A stretch of DNA of 64,000 nucleotides from Pseudomonas sp. CFBP13508 (GCF_005233515.1 NZ_QFZZ01000002.1:801890-865889), one strand, 5' to 3'; positions 18,917 to 29,225 are shown, counted from the stretch's first letter. Notes: generated from the sequence alone by a model not told the origin. Program-made: numbers and translations.

Positions 18917-19728
18917 ACAGCGCTCTGTACAGCGGCGTCATCGGCCACCGACGTTTTGCCCCGCGCCGCCACGAATTCCGCTACCGCATCGGCCTGCTCT
19001 ATCTCGACCTGAGCGAACAGGACGCCGTACTGGCCCTGTCGCCACTGGCGGGGCGCAGCCGCTTTGCGCCGTTCTCGTTTCGCGAAACCGATTACCTCAA
19101 AGCCTTCACCGGCAAGGGCATGCGCCTGATCGACGCCGTGCGCCAGCAGGTCGGCGCAGCTATCGGTCATGAGCCACAAGGCGCGGTGTGCCTGCTGACC
19201 CAGCCGCGCAGCTGGGGGCTGTCGTTCAATCCGGTGAGTTTCTTCTATTGCCATGAAGCCGACGGACAACTGGCGGCGATCGTTTGTGAAGTAACCAATA
19301 CGCCCTGGCGCGAGCGTTATCACTATGTGCTGCCGGCGCAGGTGCCGACCAGCCTGGTGGATTTCCATCAGCATTTCGCTGTGGCCAAGGCGTTTCACGT
19401 CTCGCCGTTTCTGCCCCGCGACCTCGAATACCGCATGAGCTTCAGCCCCGCTGCGCAAAGCCTTGGCGTGCACATGGCCGATTGGCAGGGCAACGAGAAA
19501 CTGTTCGACGCCACGCTGAATCTGCGCCGCGAGCCGCTCGATCGGCGCAGCCTGCACCGCTACCTGCGGCGCTTCCCGTGGATGACCGCAAAAACCGCTT
19601 TGGCGATTTATTGGCAAGCACTGCGACTGCTACTCAAGCGCGCGCCGATCTTCGCTCACCAGGCTGCCGACGGCAGCTTTCAAACCGCCACTGTGCCTCC
19701 GAAGGAGCCGCACCATGAAATCCTCTAG
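18913..19728 (+). CDS. DUF1365 family protein
   Basis: A 271-residue protein starting with GTG in the GTGA overlap. The sequence YSGVIGHRRFAPRRHEFRY at the N-terminus and SWGLSFNPVSFFYCHE in the middle are DUF1365 signatures. The FNPVSFFYC stretch is highly conserved and may hold the active site. The family is genetically linked to cyclopropane-type lipid methyltransferases, and in Rhodobacter related genes belong to a singlet-oxygen regulon tied to furan fatty acid formation (recalled). No catalytic reaction can be read from the sequence. Confidence 0.82.
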   Translation: MNSALYSGVIGHRRFAPRRHEFRYRIGLLYLDLSEQDAVLALSPLAGRSRFAPFSFRETDYLKAFTGKGMRLIDAVRQQVGAAIGHEPQGAVCLLTQPRSWGLSFNPVSFFYCHEADGQLAAIVCEVTNTPWRERYHYVLPAQVPTSLVDFHQHFAVAKAFHVSPFLPRDLEYRMSFSPAAQSLGVHMADWQGNEKLFDATLNLRREPLDRRSLHRYLRRFPWMTAKTALAIYWQALRLLLKRAPIFAHQAADGSFQTATVPPKEPHHEIL

Positions 19729-20980
19729 CCTGCCGCTCGGTCGCTTCAGCACCAACGGTTTGACCGGCTCGCTGCTGCGCCGTGGCGTGTTGCGCCAGTT
19801 GGCGCAGCTCAAACACGGACAATTGATGGTCGTCGAGGATGGCGAACAAATGCTCTTCGGCACGCCGGGCAGCGCCCTGCTCGGCGAAGTCCATGTACTC
19901 GACCCGGCCCTGTGGGGCATGGTCGCCGGCAACGGCTCGATCGGCGCCGGCGAAGCATTCATCCACGGCTACTGGAGTTCGCCGGACCTGACGGCTGTGG
20001 TGCGCGTATTCGTCAGCAATCTCGATGTGCTCGATGCAATGGAGGGTGGCCTGGCGCGACTCGGCCGCCCCTTTGTGCAAGGGCTGCACTGGCTCAATCG
20101 CAACACGCGCAAGGGTTCGCAGAAAAACATCGCCGCGCATTACGACCTCGGCAATGAACTGTTCGAACAGTTTCTCGACCCGACCATGATGTATTCCGCC
20201 GCCCAGTTCCTTTCGCCGAGCGACACCCTGGAACAGGCGCAATTGAACAAACTCGAGCGCATCTGCCAGAAACTCGCGCTCAAGCCCAGCGACCACCTGC
20301 TGGAAATCGGCACCGGTTGGGGCAGCATGGCCCTGTACGCAGCGCAGCATTACGGTTGCCGCGTGACCACTACGACGCTGTCGAAAGAGCAGTTCGCGTT
20401 CACTGCCAAGCGCATCGAACAACTTGGCTTGCAGGATCGCGTCACCCTGCTGCTCAAGGACTACCGCGACCTCAGCGGCGAGTACGACAAACTGGTGTCG
20501 ATCGAGATGATCGAAGCGGTCGGCCATCGGTTCCTGCCCACCTACTTCAAACAATGCGCGCAGTTGCTCAAGAGCAATGGCCTGATGCTGCTCCAGGCGA
20601 TCACCATTCGCGAGCAACGCTACGAACAGGCCAAACGCAGCGTCGACTTTATCCAGCGCTACATCTTCCCCGGCGGCGCCCTGCCCTCGGTGCACAAGAT
20701 GCTCGATGTGGTCAGCCGCGAAACCGACATGAACCTGCTGCACATGGAGGATTTCGGCCTGCATTACGCCAAGACCCTGCGCCTGTGGCACGAGAACTTT
20801 CGCCTCGCCCATGGTCGCCTGAGCGAACTGGGCTACGACGATTATTTCCTGCGTTTGTGGGAGTTCTATCTGTGCTACTGCGAGGGCGGATTCCTCGAAC
20901 GCACCATCGGCACCGCGCAATTGCTGCTGGCCAAACCGGCGGCGATGACCGCGCCGCTGCTCGGTCGCTTCGATGCGTGA
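19715..20980 (+). CDS. Cyclopropane-fatty-acyl-phospholipid synthase family methyltransferase
   Basis: A 421-residue SAM-dependent lipid methyltransferase. The SAM motif LLEIGTGWGSMALYAA is at about residues 195-210, preceded by AHYDLGNELFEQFLDP and followed by VSIEMIEAVGHRF and RSVDFIQRYIFPGG, all conserved in CFA synthases. It adds a methylene or methyl group to unsaturated acyl chains of phospholipids. It overlaps DUF1365 by 14 bases. It could be a second, light-induced Cfa, since pseudomonads usually have another cfa gene elsewhere. Confidence 0.88.
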   Translation: MKSSSLPLGRFSTNGLTGSLLRRGVLRQLAQLKHGQLMVVEDGEQMLFGTPGSALLGEVHVLDPALWGMVAGNGSIGAGEAFIHGYWSSPDLTAVVRVFVSNLDVLDAMEGGLARLGRPFVQGLHWLNRNTRKGSQKNIAAHYDLGNELFEQFLDPTMMYSAAQFLSPSDTLEQAQLNKLERICQKLALKPSDHLLEIGTGWGSMALYAAQHYGCRVTTTTLSKEQFAFTAKRIEQLGLQDRVTLLLKDYRDLSGEYDKLVSIEMIEAVGHRFLPTYFKQCAQLLKSNGLMLLQAITIREQRYEQAKRSVDFIQRYIFPGGALPSVHKMLDVVSRETDMNLLHMEDFGLHYAKTLRLWHENFRLAHGRLSELGYDDYFLRLWEFYLCYCEGGFLERTIGTAQLLLAKPAAMTAPLLGRFDA

Positions 20981-21464
20981 ACGTGTCGCCAACGCCGTGC
21001 TGTTTCAGCTCGGCTGGCTGGCCTGCGTGCTCGGCGGCAACAGTTTGTGGCTGCTGCTGGCACTGGCGGCACTGGTGATTCATCTGCGCTGGATCAGCAG
21101 TTGGGCGGCAGAAGGTCGTTTGATTCTGTGCGTAGTGATTGTCGGCACGGCGGTGGACAGTGTCTTGCGTTACCTCGGCGTGTTCCGCTTTGCAGACGCC
21201 TCACCGCTGATTCCGCTGTGGCTGATGCTGCTGTGGGCGCTGCTCGCCACCACGTTGCGCCACTGCCTGGCCTGGAGCGCGCGGCCATGGTGGCTGGCCA
21301 GCGGGCTTGGCGCAATCGGTGGCGCATTGTCGTACTACGCTGGCGGACGCCTGGCCGGCGTGCAATTTCCCTATGGCGAGGCGGCGACGCTGATCGTCAT
21401 CGGGCTGCTCTGGGCAGGGCTGTTCCCACTGTTGCATTTGATGGCGCGGCGTCTGGCACCATGA
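20973..21464 (+). CDS. DUF2878 membrane protein
   Basis: A 163-residue integral membrane protein with about five hydrophobic segments (for example LFQLGWLACVLGGNSLWLLL and LIPLWLMLLWALLATTL). The N-terminal block and GGRLAGVQFP fit DUF2878, found with DUF1365/CFA genes. It overlaps the CFA gene by eight bases and is the last coupled gene of the operon. It could act as a membrane partner for the lipid enzymes; the function is unknown. Confidence 0.75.
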   Translation: MRERVANAVLFQLGWLACVLGGNSLWLLLALAALVIHLRWISSWAAEGRLILCVVIVGTAVDSVLRYLGVFRFADASPLIPLWLMLLWALLATTLRHCLAWSARPWWLASGLGAIGGALSYYAGGRLAGVQFPYGEAATLIVIGLLWAGLFPLLHLMARRLAP

Positions 21465-21516
21465 GCGTCCGTCAGCGCTTTCACACCCACAGCGATCACT
21501 GCCTTACACTGCCACG

Positions 21517-21822
21517 ATGAAAACCATCCCCCACACCCAAATCGCCGAACCGGCGGTCACCTGCTCGACCTGTGCGGCGTGCTGCTGCCAGCTCGAAGTG
21601 ATGCTGATCACGGACACCGGCGTGCCTGATCGCTTTATCGATACCGATGAATGGGGCGGTGAAGTGATGCTGCGTCTGGACGACGGCTGGTGCGCGGCGC
21701 TGGATCGCGACAGCATGATGTGCACGATCTATGAACGACGCCCGCTGATTTGCCGCGAGTTTGAAATGGGCGCGCCGGAGTGCATCGAAGAGCGCCGGGG
21801 TATTGCGACAGCCTACCGCTGA
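21517..21822 (+). CDS. YkgJ-type cysteine cluster protein
   Basis: A 101-residue protein with the N-terminal cluster CSTCAACCC and later WCAAL, MMCTIYERRPLICREFEMGAPEC. This spacing of cysteines fits the YkgJ (UPF0153, CxxCxxCC) family, predicted to bind a Zn or Fe-S centre. It lies 52 bases after the lipid operon and may be its distal gene, although a separate promoter cannot be excluded. No reaction is known. Confidence 0.8.
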   Translation: MKTIPHTQIAEPAVTCSTCAACCCQLEVMLITDTGVPDRFIDTDEWGGEVMLRLDDGWCAALDRDSMMCTIYERRPLICREFEMGAPECIEERRGIATAYR

Positions 21823-21844
21823 TTCTTTGACAACGCAGAAACAA

Positions 21845-21933
21845 CTGTGGGAGCGAGCCTGCTCGCGAAGCGGTGTGTCAGCCACCATTTGAATTGACTG
21901 ACACTCAGCTTTCGCGAGCAGGCTCGCTCCCAC
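21845..21933. repeat. REPIN, GCGAGCAGGCTCGCTCCC family
   Basis: Inverted REP pair in the gap between the converging YkgJ-like and pagL genes. Confidence 0.9.
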
Positions 21934-21955
21934 GTTGGTTCCGCGTAGCGGCGTG

Positions 21956-22474
21956 TTACAACGGCATTGTGTAATGCAGCGCGTAGCTTTCTACACCATC
22001 GTTGTCGCTGGACAGGCCGGCGTTGGAGTAGTGCGTGGCGCGGATGCCGACTTCGTGGCCGCCGTTGAAGCGCAGGCCGAAACCGATACGGTCTTCGAAC
22101 TGGAAGGAACCGCCCAGCTTGTTGCTCTCATATTCGGTGTTGGAGAAGAACGCCGCGCCGATACCCGCTTCAACGTACGGTTTGACCGACTGACCGGCAA
22201 ATTCGTAAACGAAGACAGGCGAGAACGACAGGCTGTTGTTGCTGGAAGTCTTGTCACCTTCCCAATACGTGTAGGCACCGCTCCAGTAGCCGGTCAGGCG
22301 ACCAACGTCGCTCTGCAGCCAGCTCTTGTCCCAGTCGAAATTCATGCCCAAGCGATACGTCATTGTCGAATCGCTGGTACCGCCGACGGCGAATTCAACG
22401 CCAGCGGCTTGTGCAGAAATGCTTTGCCCCATCAGTGCGGCCGCAATCGCGGCCAAGCAGAATAGTCGCTTCAC
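21956..22474 (-). CDS. pagL: Lipid A 3-O-deacylase PagL
   Basis: A 172-residue outer-membrane beta-barrel enzyme that removes the 3-position acyl chain of lipid A. A GTG start gives a signal peptide (MKRLFCLAAIAAALMGQSISAQA). The catalytic His-Ser pair lies in IRATHYSNAGL near the C-terminus, with the Glu of GVESYALHY a few residues later, as in PagL. The protein ends in an aromatic strand (YALHYTMPL) suited to barrel assembly. AAGGAAG lies upstream of the GTG. It is monocistronic, next to murI. Confidence 0.85.
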   Translation of the reverse strand: MKRLFCLAAIAAALMGQSISAQAAGVEFAVGGTSDSTMTYRLGMNFDWDKSWLQSDVGRLTGYWSGAYTYWEGDKTSSNNSLSFSPVFVYEFAGQSVKPYVEAGIGAAFFSNTEYESNKLGGSFQFEDRIGFGLRFNGGHEVGIRATHYSNAGLSSDNDGVESYALHYTMPL

Positions 22475-22585
22475 TTTGAAACTTCCTTTTCCGGAACGAT
22501 CGTTTGGTTTTTAGTTGCTGCTGTCGCTATAGAAATCCGCGCTTGGTCAGAAGTTCAGCGTTTTTTCAGTTATTTCACATTTTTT

Positions 22586-23377
22586 TTACAAGTCGAAGTT
22601 TTGCACATTCGACGCAGTTTGGCCCAGCAACGGTAGGATTTTTCTGAGGGATTGCGGATCGCCGCTGGTCCAGAACTTCACAGGCTGGCTCGGACGTTGC
22701 GCCAGCAGATCACGCTCGGCGAGCAAGCGCTGCAACTGCCGGGCCACGGCAGCTCCGGTATCGATCAGGCTGACATCGTCGGCGATCATCGACCTGAGTA
22801 ACGGCTTGAGGAAGGGATAATGGGTGCAGCCAAGAATGATTGTGTCGCAGTTTTGCGCCAGCAATGGAGCGACGTAACCTTGCAATAAAGTGCGTAATTC
22901 GGCGCTGTGCAGATCACCCGTTTCGATCAGTTCGACCAGTCCCGGACAGGGCTGGGTGATGACTTTTATGTCAGCCGCGAAACGATCGAGCAACGCGGCA
23001 AACTTTGCGCTCTGCAACGTGCCGGTCGTGGCCAGAACGCCAACCACGCCGCTTCGCGTGGCCGCTGCGGCCGGTTTCACCGCCGGCTCCATGCCGACAA
23101 TCGGCCAGTCCGGGAAATCACGACGCAGGTCGGCAACAGCGGCCACGGTCGCGGTATTGCATGCCAGTACCAAAGCCTTGGCACCCTGCTCGCGAAAAAA
23201 TCCTGCCATCGCACTGCAACGCTGGCGGATGAATTCCGGGGTTTTCTCGCCGTAAGGAATGTGCCCGCAATCGGCGACGTAAAGCAGCGATTCGTTGGGC
23301 AGCAAGCGCTGGATTTCGCCGAGGACCGACAAGCCGCCGACCCCGGAATCGAACACGCCGATCGGCGCTTCACGCAT
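22586..23377 (-). CDS. murI: Glutamate racemase
   Basis: A 263-residue cofactor-independent racemase supplying D-glutamate for peptidoglycan. Two catalytic cysteines are seen in [10 protein letters not shown] and [11 protein letters not shown], and the N-terminus [14 protein letters not shown] is diagnostic. The ATG at 23377 overlaps the end of moeB by eight bases; the longer frame is rejected. It is the last gene of the hemA-prfA-prmC-moeB-murI operon. Confidence 0.95.
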   Translation of the reverse strand: MREAPIGVFDSGVGGLSVLGEIQRLLPNESLLYVADCGHIPYGEKTPEFIRQRCSAMAGFFREQGAKALVLACNTATVAAVADLRRDFPDWPIVGMEPAVKPAAAATRSGVVGVLATTGTLQSAKFAALLDRFAADIKVITQPCPGLVELIETGDLHSAELRTLLQGYVAPLLAQNCDTIILGCTHYPFLKPLLRSMIADDVSLIDTGAAVARQLQRLLAERDLLAQRPSQPVKFWTSGDPQSLRKILPLLGQTASNVQNFDL

Positions 23378-24125
23378 GGCGCGCGCCACAGACGCTGCAG
23401 CCCGGATCACGCTTGACCCGTAATTCACGGAAGCGCGAGCCCAAGGCGTCGATCAACAACAGTCGCCCCACCAAGGGTTCGCCAAAGCCGACCAGCACCT
23501 TCAACGCTTCCAGCGCCTGCAAGCTGCCGACCAGACCGACCAATGGCCCGACCACGCCGGCCTCGCTGCAGGTCAGTTCGGCTTCGCTGCCGTGTCCGTA
23601 CAGGCAGTGGTAGCAAGGGCTTTCGGCACGCCGTGGATCGAACACCGACAGCTGCCCTTCCAGACGAATCGCCGCGCCGCTGACCAATGGCTTGCGCGCA
23701 ATAACACAGGCGGCGTTGACCGCCTCACGCGTAGAGAAATTGTCCGAGCAATCGAGCACCAGATCCACCGCCGCCACCGCTGCGGCGAGGCAATCCTCGT
23801 CCAGCGCCTGTCGGTGAGCGACCAGTTCAATTTCGGGATTGATCGCGCCCAGGCGCTTGAGCGCCGAGTCGACCTTGGACATGCCGACACTGTCGGTGTC
23901 GTGAATGATCTGCCGTTGCAGGTTGGTCAGGTCGACCGTGTCGAAATCCGCCAGATGCAACTCGCCGACGCCCGCTGCCGCCAGATACAACGCCACCGGC
24001 GCGCCGAGACCGCCGAGGCCGACGATCAGCACGCGGCTGGCCTTGAGCTTCAGTTGCCCGTCGATATCGATGTGTTGCAGCAGAATCTGCCGGCTGTAGC
24101 GCAGCAATTCCTGATCATTCAGCAC
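23370..24125 (-). CDS. moeB: MoeB/ThiF-family adenylyltransferase
   Basis: A 251-residue E1-like enzyme that adenylates the C-terminus of a small sulfur carrier (MoaD or ThiS type). The nucleotide-binding motif [21 protein letters not shown] is at residues 33-53. The zinc Cys pairs are CYHC and CSVC, and the adenylation block [16 protein letters not shown] is intact. A GTG start overlaps the prmC stop by seven bases. Whether it serves molybdopterin or thiamine synthesis cannot be told from sequence alone. Confidence 0.88.
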   Translation of the reverse strand: MLNDQELLRYSRQILLQHIDIDGQLKLKASRVLIVGLGGLGAPVALYLAAAGVGELHLADFDTVDLTNLQRQIIHDTDSVGMSKVDSALKRLGAINPEIELVAHRQALDEDCLAAAVAAVDLVLDCSDNFSTREAVNAACVIARKPLVSGAAIRLEGQLSVFDPRRAESPCYHCLYGHGSEAELTCSEAGVVGPLVGLVGSLQALEALKVLVGFGEPLVGRLLLIDALGSRFRELRVKRDPGCSVCGARHA

Positions 24126-24949
24126 GGCAGGCGCCCCAGACTGATGCGTTGATGGCCGCCCAGATCGGTGCGGCTATGGACTTCTTCAAAGCCACGAGTC
24201 AGCAGCAGATCACGCACGGCTTCGGCCTGATCATAGCCGTGTTCGAGCATCAGCCAGCCTCCGGCATCAAGATGATCCGGCGCCTGCGCAACAATCAGGC
24301 GCAGATCGTCGAGGCCATCTTCACCGGCGACCAGCGCACTGGCCGGTTCGAAGCGTACATCGCCCTCGACCAGATGCGGATCGGCGGCGGCAATGTACGG
24401 CGGGTTGCTGATGATCAGATGGAAGCGCTGGCCTGCAAGTGCGCTGAACCAATGGCTGCTCAGCACCGTAGCGTTGTTCAGGTGCAGACGCTGGCGATTG
24501 CGTTCGGCCAGTGCCACGGCTTCAAGCACACGATCCACGGCGGTGACTTTCCAGGCCGGGCGCTCGCTGGCCAAAGCCAAAGCAATCGCGCCACTGCCGG
24601 TGCCCAAGTCGAGCACCTTGGCCGGGGTTGCCGGCAGCAGCTCAAGGGCTGCCTCCACCAGCAATTCGGTGTCCGGGCGCGGAATCAGCGTGTGCGGCGC
24701 GACTTCCAGATCGAGTTTCCAGAATCCCTGCTGGCCGAGAATGTAGGCCACCGGCTCGCCACTGCGGCGGCGTTGCAAATACTCGGCAAAGGTCAGCGCA
24801 GCCTCGCTCGGCACGATGCGCTCGGGCCAGGTGTGCAGAAAGCTGCGCGACTTGCCCAGTGCGGCGGCGAGGAGCAATTCAGCGTCCAGACGCGCAGTCG
24901 GCGAGTCCGGCAACTCGGCAGCGCGCAACAGGCTGGCGATGATGGTCAT
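24119..24949 (-). CDS. prmC: Release factor glutamine methyltransferase
   Basis: A 276-residue methyltransferase that N5-methylates the Gln of the GGQ motif in release factors. The SAM motif VLDLGTGSGAIALALAS is at about residues 114-130, and the substrate motif ISNPPYI follows. It lies directly after prfA, its substrate gene, with no gap, and overlaps moeB. All expected motifs are present. Confidence 0.96.
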   Translation of the reverse strand: MTIIASLLRAAELPDSPTARLDAELLLAAALGKSRSFLHTWPERIVPSEAALTFAEYLQRRRSGEPVAYILGQQGFWKLDLEVAPHTLIPRPDTELLVEAALELLPATPAKVLDLGTGSGAIALALASERPAWKVTAVDRVLEAVALAERNRQRLHLNNATVLSSHWFSALAGQRFHLIISNPPYIAAADPHLVEGDVRFEPASALVAGEDGLDDLRLIVAQAPDHLDAGGWLMLEHGYDQAEAVRDLLLTRGFEEVHSRTDLGGHQRISLGRLPC

Positions 24950-26032
24950 TTATTCACCTATCGCTGCGAGTTGGTCAGCCTGATATTCGGCCAGCAACGG
25001 CTCGATCACGGCTTCGACGCCACCGGCGAGAATTTCATCCAGGGAATACAGGGTCAGGTTGACGCGATGGTCGGTGACCCGGCCCTGGGCATAGTTGTAG
25101 GTGCGGATACGCTCGGATCGATCACCGGAGCCGACCAGCAACTTGCGCTCACTGGCAATCGCGTTGGCCGCCGCTGCGTTCTGCTGATCGTTGAGTTTCG
25201 CCGACAGCCACGCCATCGCCCGGGCGCGGTTCTTGTGCTGGGAACGCTCTTCCTGACACTCGACGACGGTGCCGGTCGGGATGTGGGTAATGCGGATCGC
25301 CGAATCGGTGGTGTTGACGTGCTGACCACCGGCCCCGGAGGAACGGTAAGTGTCGACACGCAGATCCGCCGGGTTGATCTCGATGGCTTCGCGCTCGTCC
25401 GGCTCGGGCAACACCGCCACGGTGCAGGCCGACGTATGGATCCGGCCCTGGGATTCGGTGGCGGGTACGCGCTGGACGCGGTGTGCGCCGGACTCGAATT
25501 TCAACTTGCCGTAAACGTTGTCGCCTTCAATGCGCGCTATGACTTCTTTATAGCCGCCGTGTTCGCCTTCGTTTTCCGAGAGGATCTCGACGCGCCAGCC
25601 ACGCCGCTCGGCATAGCGCGAGTACATGCGGAACAGGTCGCCGGAGAAGATGGCCGCCTCGTCGCCACCGGTGCCGGCGCGGATTTCGAGGAACACGTTA
25701 CGCCCGTCATTCGGATCTTTAGGCAGCAGCATGCGCTGCAGATCGGATTCCAGCGTGACCAGCAACTCCTTGGCTTCGCGAACTTCTTCCACGGCCATTT
25801 CGCGCATGTCCGGGTCGTTGTCCTTGAGCAGCGCCTGCGCGCCTTCAAGATCGCTTTGTACGCCGAGCAGCTTTTTATAGGCGGCCACTACCGGCTCGAG
25901 TTCGGCGTACTCCTTGGAATAGGCGCGGAATTTGGCCTGATCGGCAATGACTTCACCGTCGCCGAGCAGCGCGGTCAGTTCCTCGAAACGGTCCTGGAGA
26001 ATGTCCAGCTTGTTGAGCAGTGACGCTTTCAT
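24950..26032 (-). CDS. prfA: Peptide chain release factor 1
   Basis: A 360-residue RF1 that ends translation at UAA and UAG. The codon-recognition loop contains [14 protein letters not shown], in which the P-A-T part corresponds to the PxT motif. The catalytic motif SGAGGQHVN (Gly-Gly-Gln) is intact and is the target of PrmC. It overlaps the hemA stop by four bases. Confidence 0.98.
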   Translation of the reverse strand: MKASLLNKLDILQDRFEELTALLGDGEVIADQAKFRAYSKEYAELEPVVAAYKKLLGVQSDLEGAQALLKDNDPDMREMAVEEVREAKELLVTLESDLQRMLLPKDPNDGRNVFLEIRAGTGGDEAAIFSGDLFRMYSRYAERRGWRVEILSENEGEHGGYKEVIARIEGDNVYGKLKFESGAHRVQRVPATESQGRIHTSACTVAVLPEPDEREAIEINPADLRVDTYRSSGAGGQHVNTTDSAIRITHIPTGTVVECQEERSQHKNRARAMAWLSAKLNDQQNAAAANAIASERKLLVGSGDRSERIRTYNYAQGRVTDHRVNLTLYSLDEILAGGVEAVIEPLLAEYQADQLAAIGE

Positions 26033-27315
26033 TGCGGTTTTTTATCCGAAAAACTATCCGGTGAGCCCTCAAGGGCAAAGAGTTCCTGGGCCATGGCCAG
26101 CGCATCGAGGCGGCCTTCGGCAGACAGCTTTTTCAACTGCACGCTGGGCGCATGCAAGAGTTTGTTGGTCAGGCCACGGGCCAGTTGTCCGAGCACGTCT
26201 TCGGCGTTGCCGCCGTTGGCCAACAGACGCAGGGCCTTCTGCAATTCTTCGTCTCGCAAGCGTTCGCTCTGTTGACGATAGGCCTTGAGCACATCGACTG
26301 CCGCCAGTTCGCGCAGGCGCACCATGAAATCGTCGGCGCCGACCGAGACCATCTCCTCCGCTGCCTGGGCTGCACCCTGGCGGCTCTTGAGGTTCTCGGC
26401 GACCACTTCGTGGAGATCGTCGACGCTGTACAGATAAACGTCGTCCAACTCGCCGACTTCCGGCTCGATATCGCGCGGTACCGCAATGTCGACCATGAAG
26501 ATCGGCTTGTGCTTGCGCAGCTTCAGCGCACTTTCCACCGCACCCTTGCCGAGGATTGGCAACTGGCTGGCGGTCGAACTGATGACGATATCGCTGCGCA
26601 CCAGCTCCGCCGGAATGTCCGAGAGCAGCACCGCGTGAGCGCCGAACTGCTCGGCCAACTGACTGGCGCGCTCCAGCGTGCGGTTGGCAACGACGATGCG
26701 CTTGACCCCCAGCTCATGCAAATGGCGCGCGACTAAAGTAATCGTCTCACCGGCACCGATCAGCAGCGCCTGGCTGCGTTGCAGATCGCTGAAAATCTGT
26801 TTCGCCAGGCTCACTGCGGCAAACGCCACCGACACCGGGTTCTCGCCAATCGCAGTATCGGTACGCACCTGCTTGGCGGCATTGAACGTTGCCTGGAACA
26901 GCCGCCCCAGCAACGGACCGATGGTGCCGGCCTCGCGGGCCACGGCGTAGGCCGATTTCATCTGACCGAGAATCTGTGGTTCGCCCAGCACCAGCGAGTC
27001 GAGCCCGGAAGCGACGCGCATCATGTGACGAACAGCCGCATCGTCTTCATGCACATAGGCACTGGCGCGCAGCTCGTCGAGGCTCAGATGGTGATAATCG
27101 GCCAGCCAGCGCAGCACGACATCGGCCGACAGCTGATCCTGTTCTATATAAAGCTCACTGCGATTGCAGGTGGAGAGGATCGCGGCTTCGCGGCTGTCGG
27201 TCAGTCGGCAGAGCTGCTGCAAGGCCTCCACCAGCTGCTCAGGGGTAAAGGCCACGCGCTCGCGGACGTCTACTGAAGCAGTCTTGTGGTTGATACCGAG
27301 TGCAAGGAAGGCCAT
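26029..27315 (-). CDS. hemA: Glutamyl-tRNA reductase
   Basis: A 428-residue enzyme that reduces glutamyl-tRNA to glutamate-1-semialdehyde, the committed step of tetrapyrrole synthesis. The catalytic Cys sits in [10 protein letters not shown] (about residue 50), and the NADPH domain has [17 protein letters not shown]. It heads the minus-strand operon hemA-prfA-prmC-moeB-murI. It diverges from the TPR-lolB-ispE unit across a 182-base promoter region. Confidence 0.97.
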   Translation of the reverse strand: MAFLALGINHKTASVDVRERVAFTPEQLVEALQQLCRLTDSREAAILSTCNRSELYIEQDQLSADVVLRWLADYHHLSLDELRASAYVHEDDAAVRHMMRVASGLDSLVLGEPQILGQMKSAYAVAREAGTIGPLLGRLFQATFNAAKQVRTDTAIGENPVSVAFAAVSLAKQIFSDLQRSQALLIGAGETITLVARHLHELGVKRIVVANRTLERASQLAEQFGAHAVLLSDIPAELVRSDIVISSTASQLPILGKGAVESALKLRKHKPIFMVDIAVPRDIEPEVGELDDVYLYSVDDLHEVVAENLKSRQGAAQAAEEMVSVGADDFMVRLRELAAVDVLKAYRQQSERLRDEELQKALRLLANGGNAEDVLGQLARGLTNKLLHAPSVQLKKLSAEGRLDALAMAQELFALEGSPDSFSDKKPQ

Positions 27316-27386
27316 TCAAGGTCGCTGGTGGTGACGTGAAGCCGGCAATTGTCCTACTTCGAAAGATTCAGAACAACTACCGCTGA

Positions 27387-27415
27387 CTATTGTCCCAATC
27401 GTCAGCCCCTATAAT
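27387..27415 (+). promoter_or_regulatory. Sigma70-like promoter of the TPR-lolB-ispE unit
   Basis: A consensus -10 TATAAT lies at 27410-27415, with a weak -35 (CTATTG, 17-base spacer) upstream. It stands 83 bases before the TPR gene in the divergent gap with hemA. No convincing hemA promoter hexamers are seen. Confidence 0.5.
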
Positions 27416-27497
27416 GGCCACAATTGAGTCTCGGTTATGTTTGGCCGAAGGCTTGTGTCATGATGATCCGACCGCAGGTTAGTCGTCCTCTTCCTAT

Positions 27498-29222
27498 ATG
27501 AATAGATCTTCCGCGTTGCTCCTCGCTTTTGTCTTCCTCAGCGGCTGCCAGGCCATGGCGCCCGTTGCGCCGGACGGCACCCCACCGGTCGAAGACACCA
27601 CGCCCGCCCCTGAAAAGCCCAAGGTTTACGGCTCGTTCAGCGAGGAAACCGTGTTCAGCCTGCTGAGCGCCGAACTCGCCGGCCAGCGCAATCGTTTCGA
27701 CATTGCCCTGGACAATTACGTGACCCAAGCGATCAACACCCAGGATCCGGGCGTCTCCGAGCGCGCTTTTCGCATTGCCGAATATCTGGGCGCCGATCAA
27801 CCGGCCCTCGACACCGCGCTGATCTGGGCGCGCAACGCGCCGGACGATCTCGAAGCGCAACGCGCCGCCGCCGTGCAACTGGCCCGCGCCGGGCGCTACG
27901 ACGACTCCATGGTCTATATGGAGAAAGTCCTGCAGGGCAAGGGCGACACCCATTTCGATTTCCTTGCGCTGTCGGCCGCCGACACCGATCAGGAAACCCG
28001 CAACGGTCTGATGAAAAGCTTTGACCGTTTGCTCCAGCGCCACCCGAACAACAATCAGCTGATTTTCGGCAAGGCTCTGCTGCTCCAGCAAGACGGCGAC
28101 AATCAAGGCGCGCTGACTCTGCTCGAAGACAACCCACCGGAAGACGGCGAAATCGCACCGATCCTGCTGCGTGCGCGCCTGCTTCAATTGCTCAACCGTG
28201 GCGACGAAGCGCTGCCGCTATTGCAGAAAAGCATCAGGAAATACCCGGAAGACAAGCGCCTGCGCCTGACTTACGCGCGCATGCTGGTCGAACAGGACCG
28301 CATGGACGACGCCAAGGCCGAATTCTCCACCCTCGTTCAGCAATACCCGGAAGACGACGAACTGCGTTATTCGCTGGCGCTGGTGTGCCTGGAAGCCAAG
28401 GCGTGGGATGAGGCCAAGGGTTATCTGGAAGACCTGATCGCCCGCGAAAGCCACGTCGATTCAGCGCATCTGAACCTTGGCCGGATTGCCGAAGAGCGCA
28501 ATGACCCGCAAGGCGCGCTCATCGAATACGCCCAGGTCGGCCCGGGCAATGACTATCTGCCGGCACAGCTGCGTCAGGCCGATATCCTGATGAGCAACGG
28601 CAAGACCGCCGAAGCGCAGAGCAAGCTGGCCGCCGAGCGTGACGAGCAACCGGATTACGCGATTCAGCTGTATCTGATCGAATCGGAAAGCCTGTCGGCC
28701 AACAAACAGGACGACAAGGCCTGGAAGGTTCTGCAACAAGCGCTGCAGAAGTATCCGGACGATCTCAATCTGCTTTACACCCGCGCCATGCTCGCGGAAA
28801 AACGCAATGACCTGGCGCAGATGGAGAAAGACCTGCGTCTGATCATCAAGCGCGACCCGGACAACGCCATGGCGCTGAATGCGCTGGGCTACACCTTGTC
28901 CGATCGCACCACCCGCTACGCTGAAGCGAAAACGCTGATCGAGCAGGCGCACCAGATCAATCCGGAAGACCCGGCGGTTCTCGACAGCCTCGGCTGGGTC
29001 AATTATCGCCTGGGCAATCTGGACGACGCGGAGAAATACCTGCGCCAGGCGCTCGAGCGTTTCCCCGACCACGAAGTCGCCGCGCACCTTGGCGAAGTCC
29101 TCTGGGCCAAGGGCAATCAACGCGAAGCCAAACAAGTGTGGGGCAAGTTCCTCAAGGATCAGCCCGACAGCACCATTCTGCGCAGCACCATCAAGCGCCT
29201 GACCGGATCCGAGAATCTTTAA
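27498..29222 (+). CDS. Tetratricopeptide-repeat lipoprotein
   Basis: A 574-residue protein with a lipoprotein signal (MNRSSALLLAFVFLSGC, Cys17), so it is anchored to an envelope membrane. The rest is a chain of TPR-like helices; clear repeats near the C-terminus are MALNALGYTLSDRTTRYAEA and AVLDSLGWVNYRLGNLDDAE. TPR proteins scaffold protein complexes. It is four bases from lolB, which suggests a role in outer-membrane lipoprotein or envelope biogenesis, but this is inference. An in-frame stop upstream fixes the ATG. Confidence 0.85.
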   Translation: MNRSSALLLAFVFLSGCQAMAPVAPDGTPPVEDTTPAPEKPKVYGSFSEETVFSLLSAELAGQRNRFDIALDNYVTQAINTQDPGVSERAFRIAEYLGADQPALDTALIWARNAPDDLEAQRAAAVQLARAGRYDDSMVYMEKVLQGKGDTHFDFLALSAADTDQETRNGLMKSFDRLLQRHPNNNQLIFGKALLLQQDGDNQGALTLLEDNPPEDGEIAPILLRARLLQLLNRGDEALPLLQKSIRKYPEDKRLRLTYARMLVEQDRMDDAKAEFSTLVQQYPEDDELRYSLALVCLEAKAWDEAKGYLEDLIARESHVDSAHLNLGRIAEERNDPQGALIEYAQVGPGNDYLPAQLRQADILMSNGKTAEAQSKLAAERDEQPDYAIQLYLIESESLSANKQDDKAWKVLQQALQKYPDDLNLLYTRAMLAEKRNDLAQMEKDLRLIIKRDPDNAMALNALGYTLSDRTTRYAEAKTLIEQAHQINPEDPAVLDSLGWVNYRLGNLDDAEKYLRQALERFPDHEVAAHLGEVLWAKGNQREAKQVWGKFLKDQPDSTILRSTIKRLTGSENL

Positions 29223-29225
29223 ACC

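Noticed and set aside
24149..26023. 624-codon frame antisense to prmC and prfA
   Set aside because: Spans two certain genes in opposite orientation and shows no domain.
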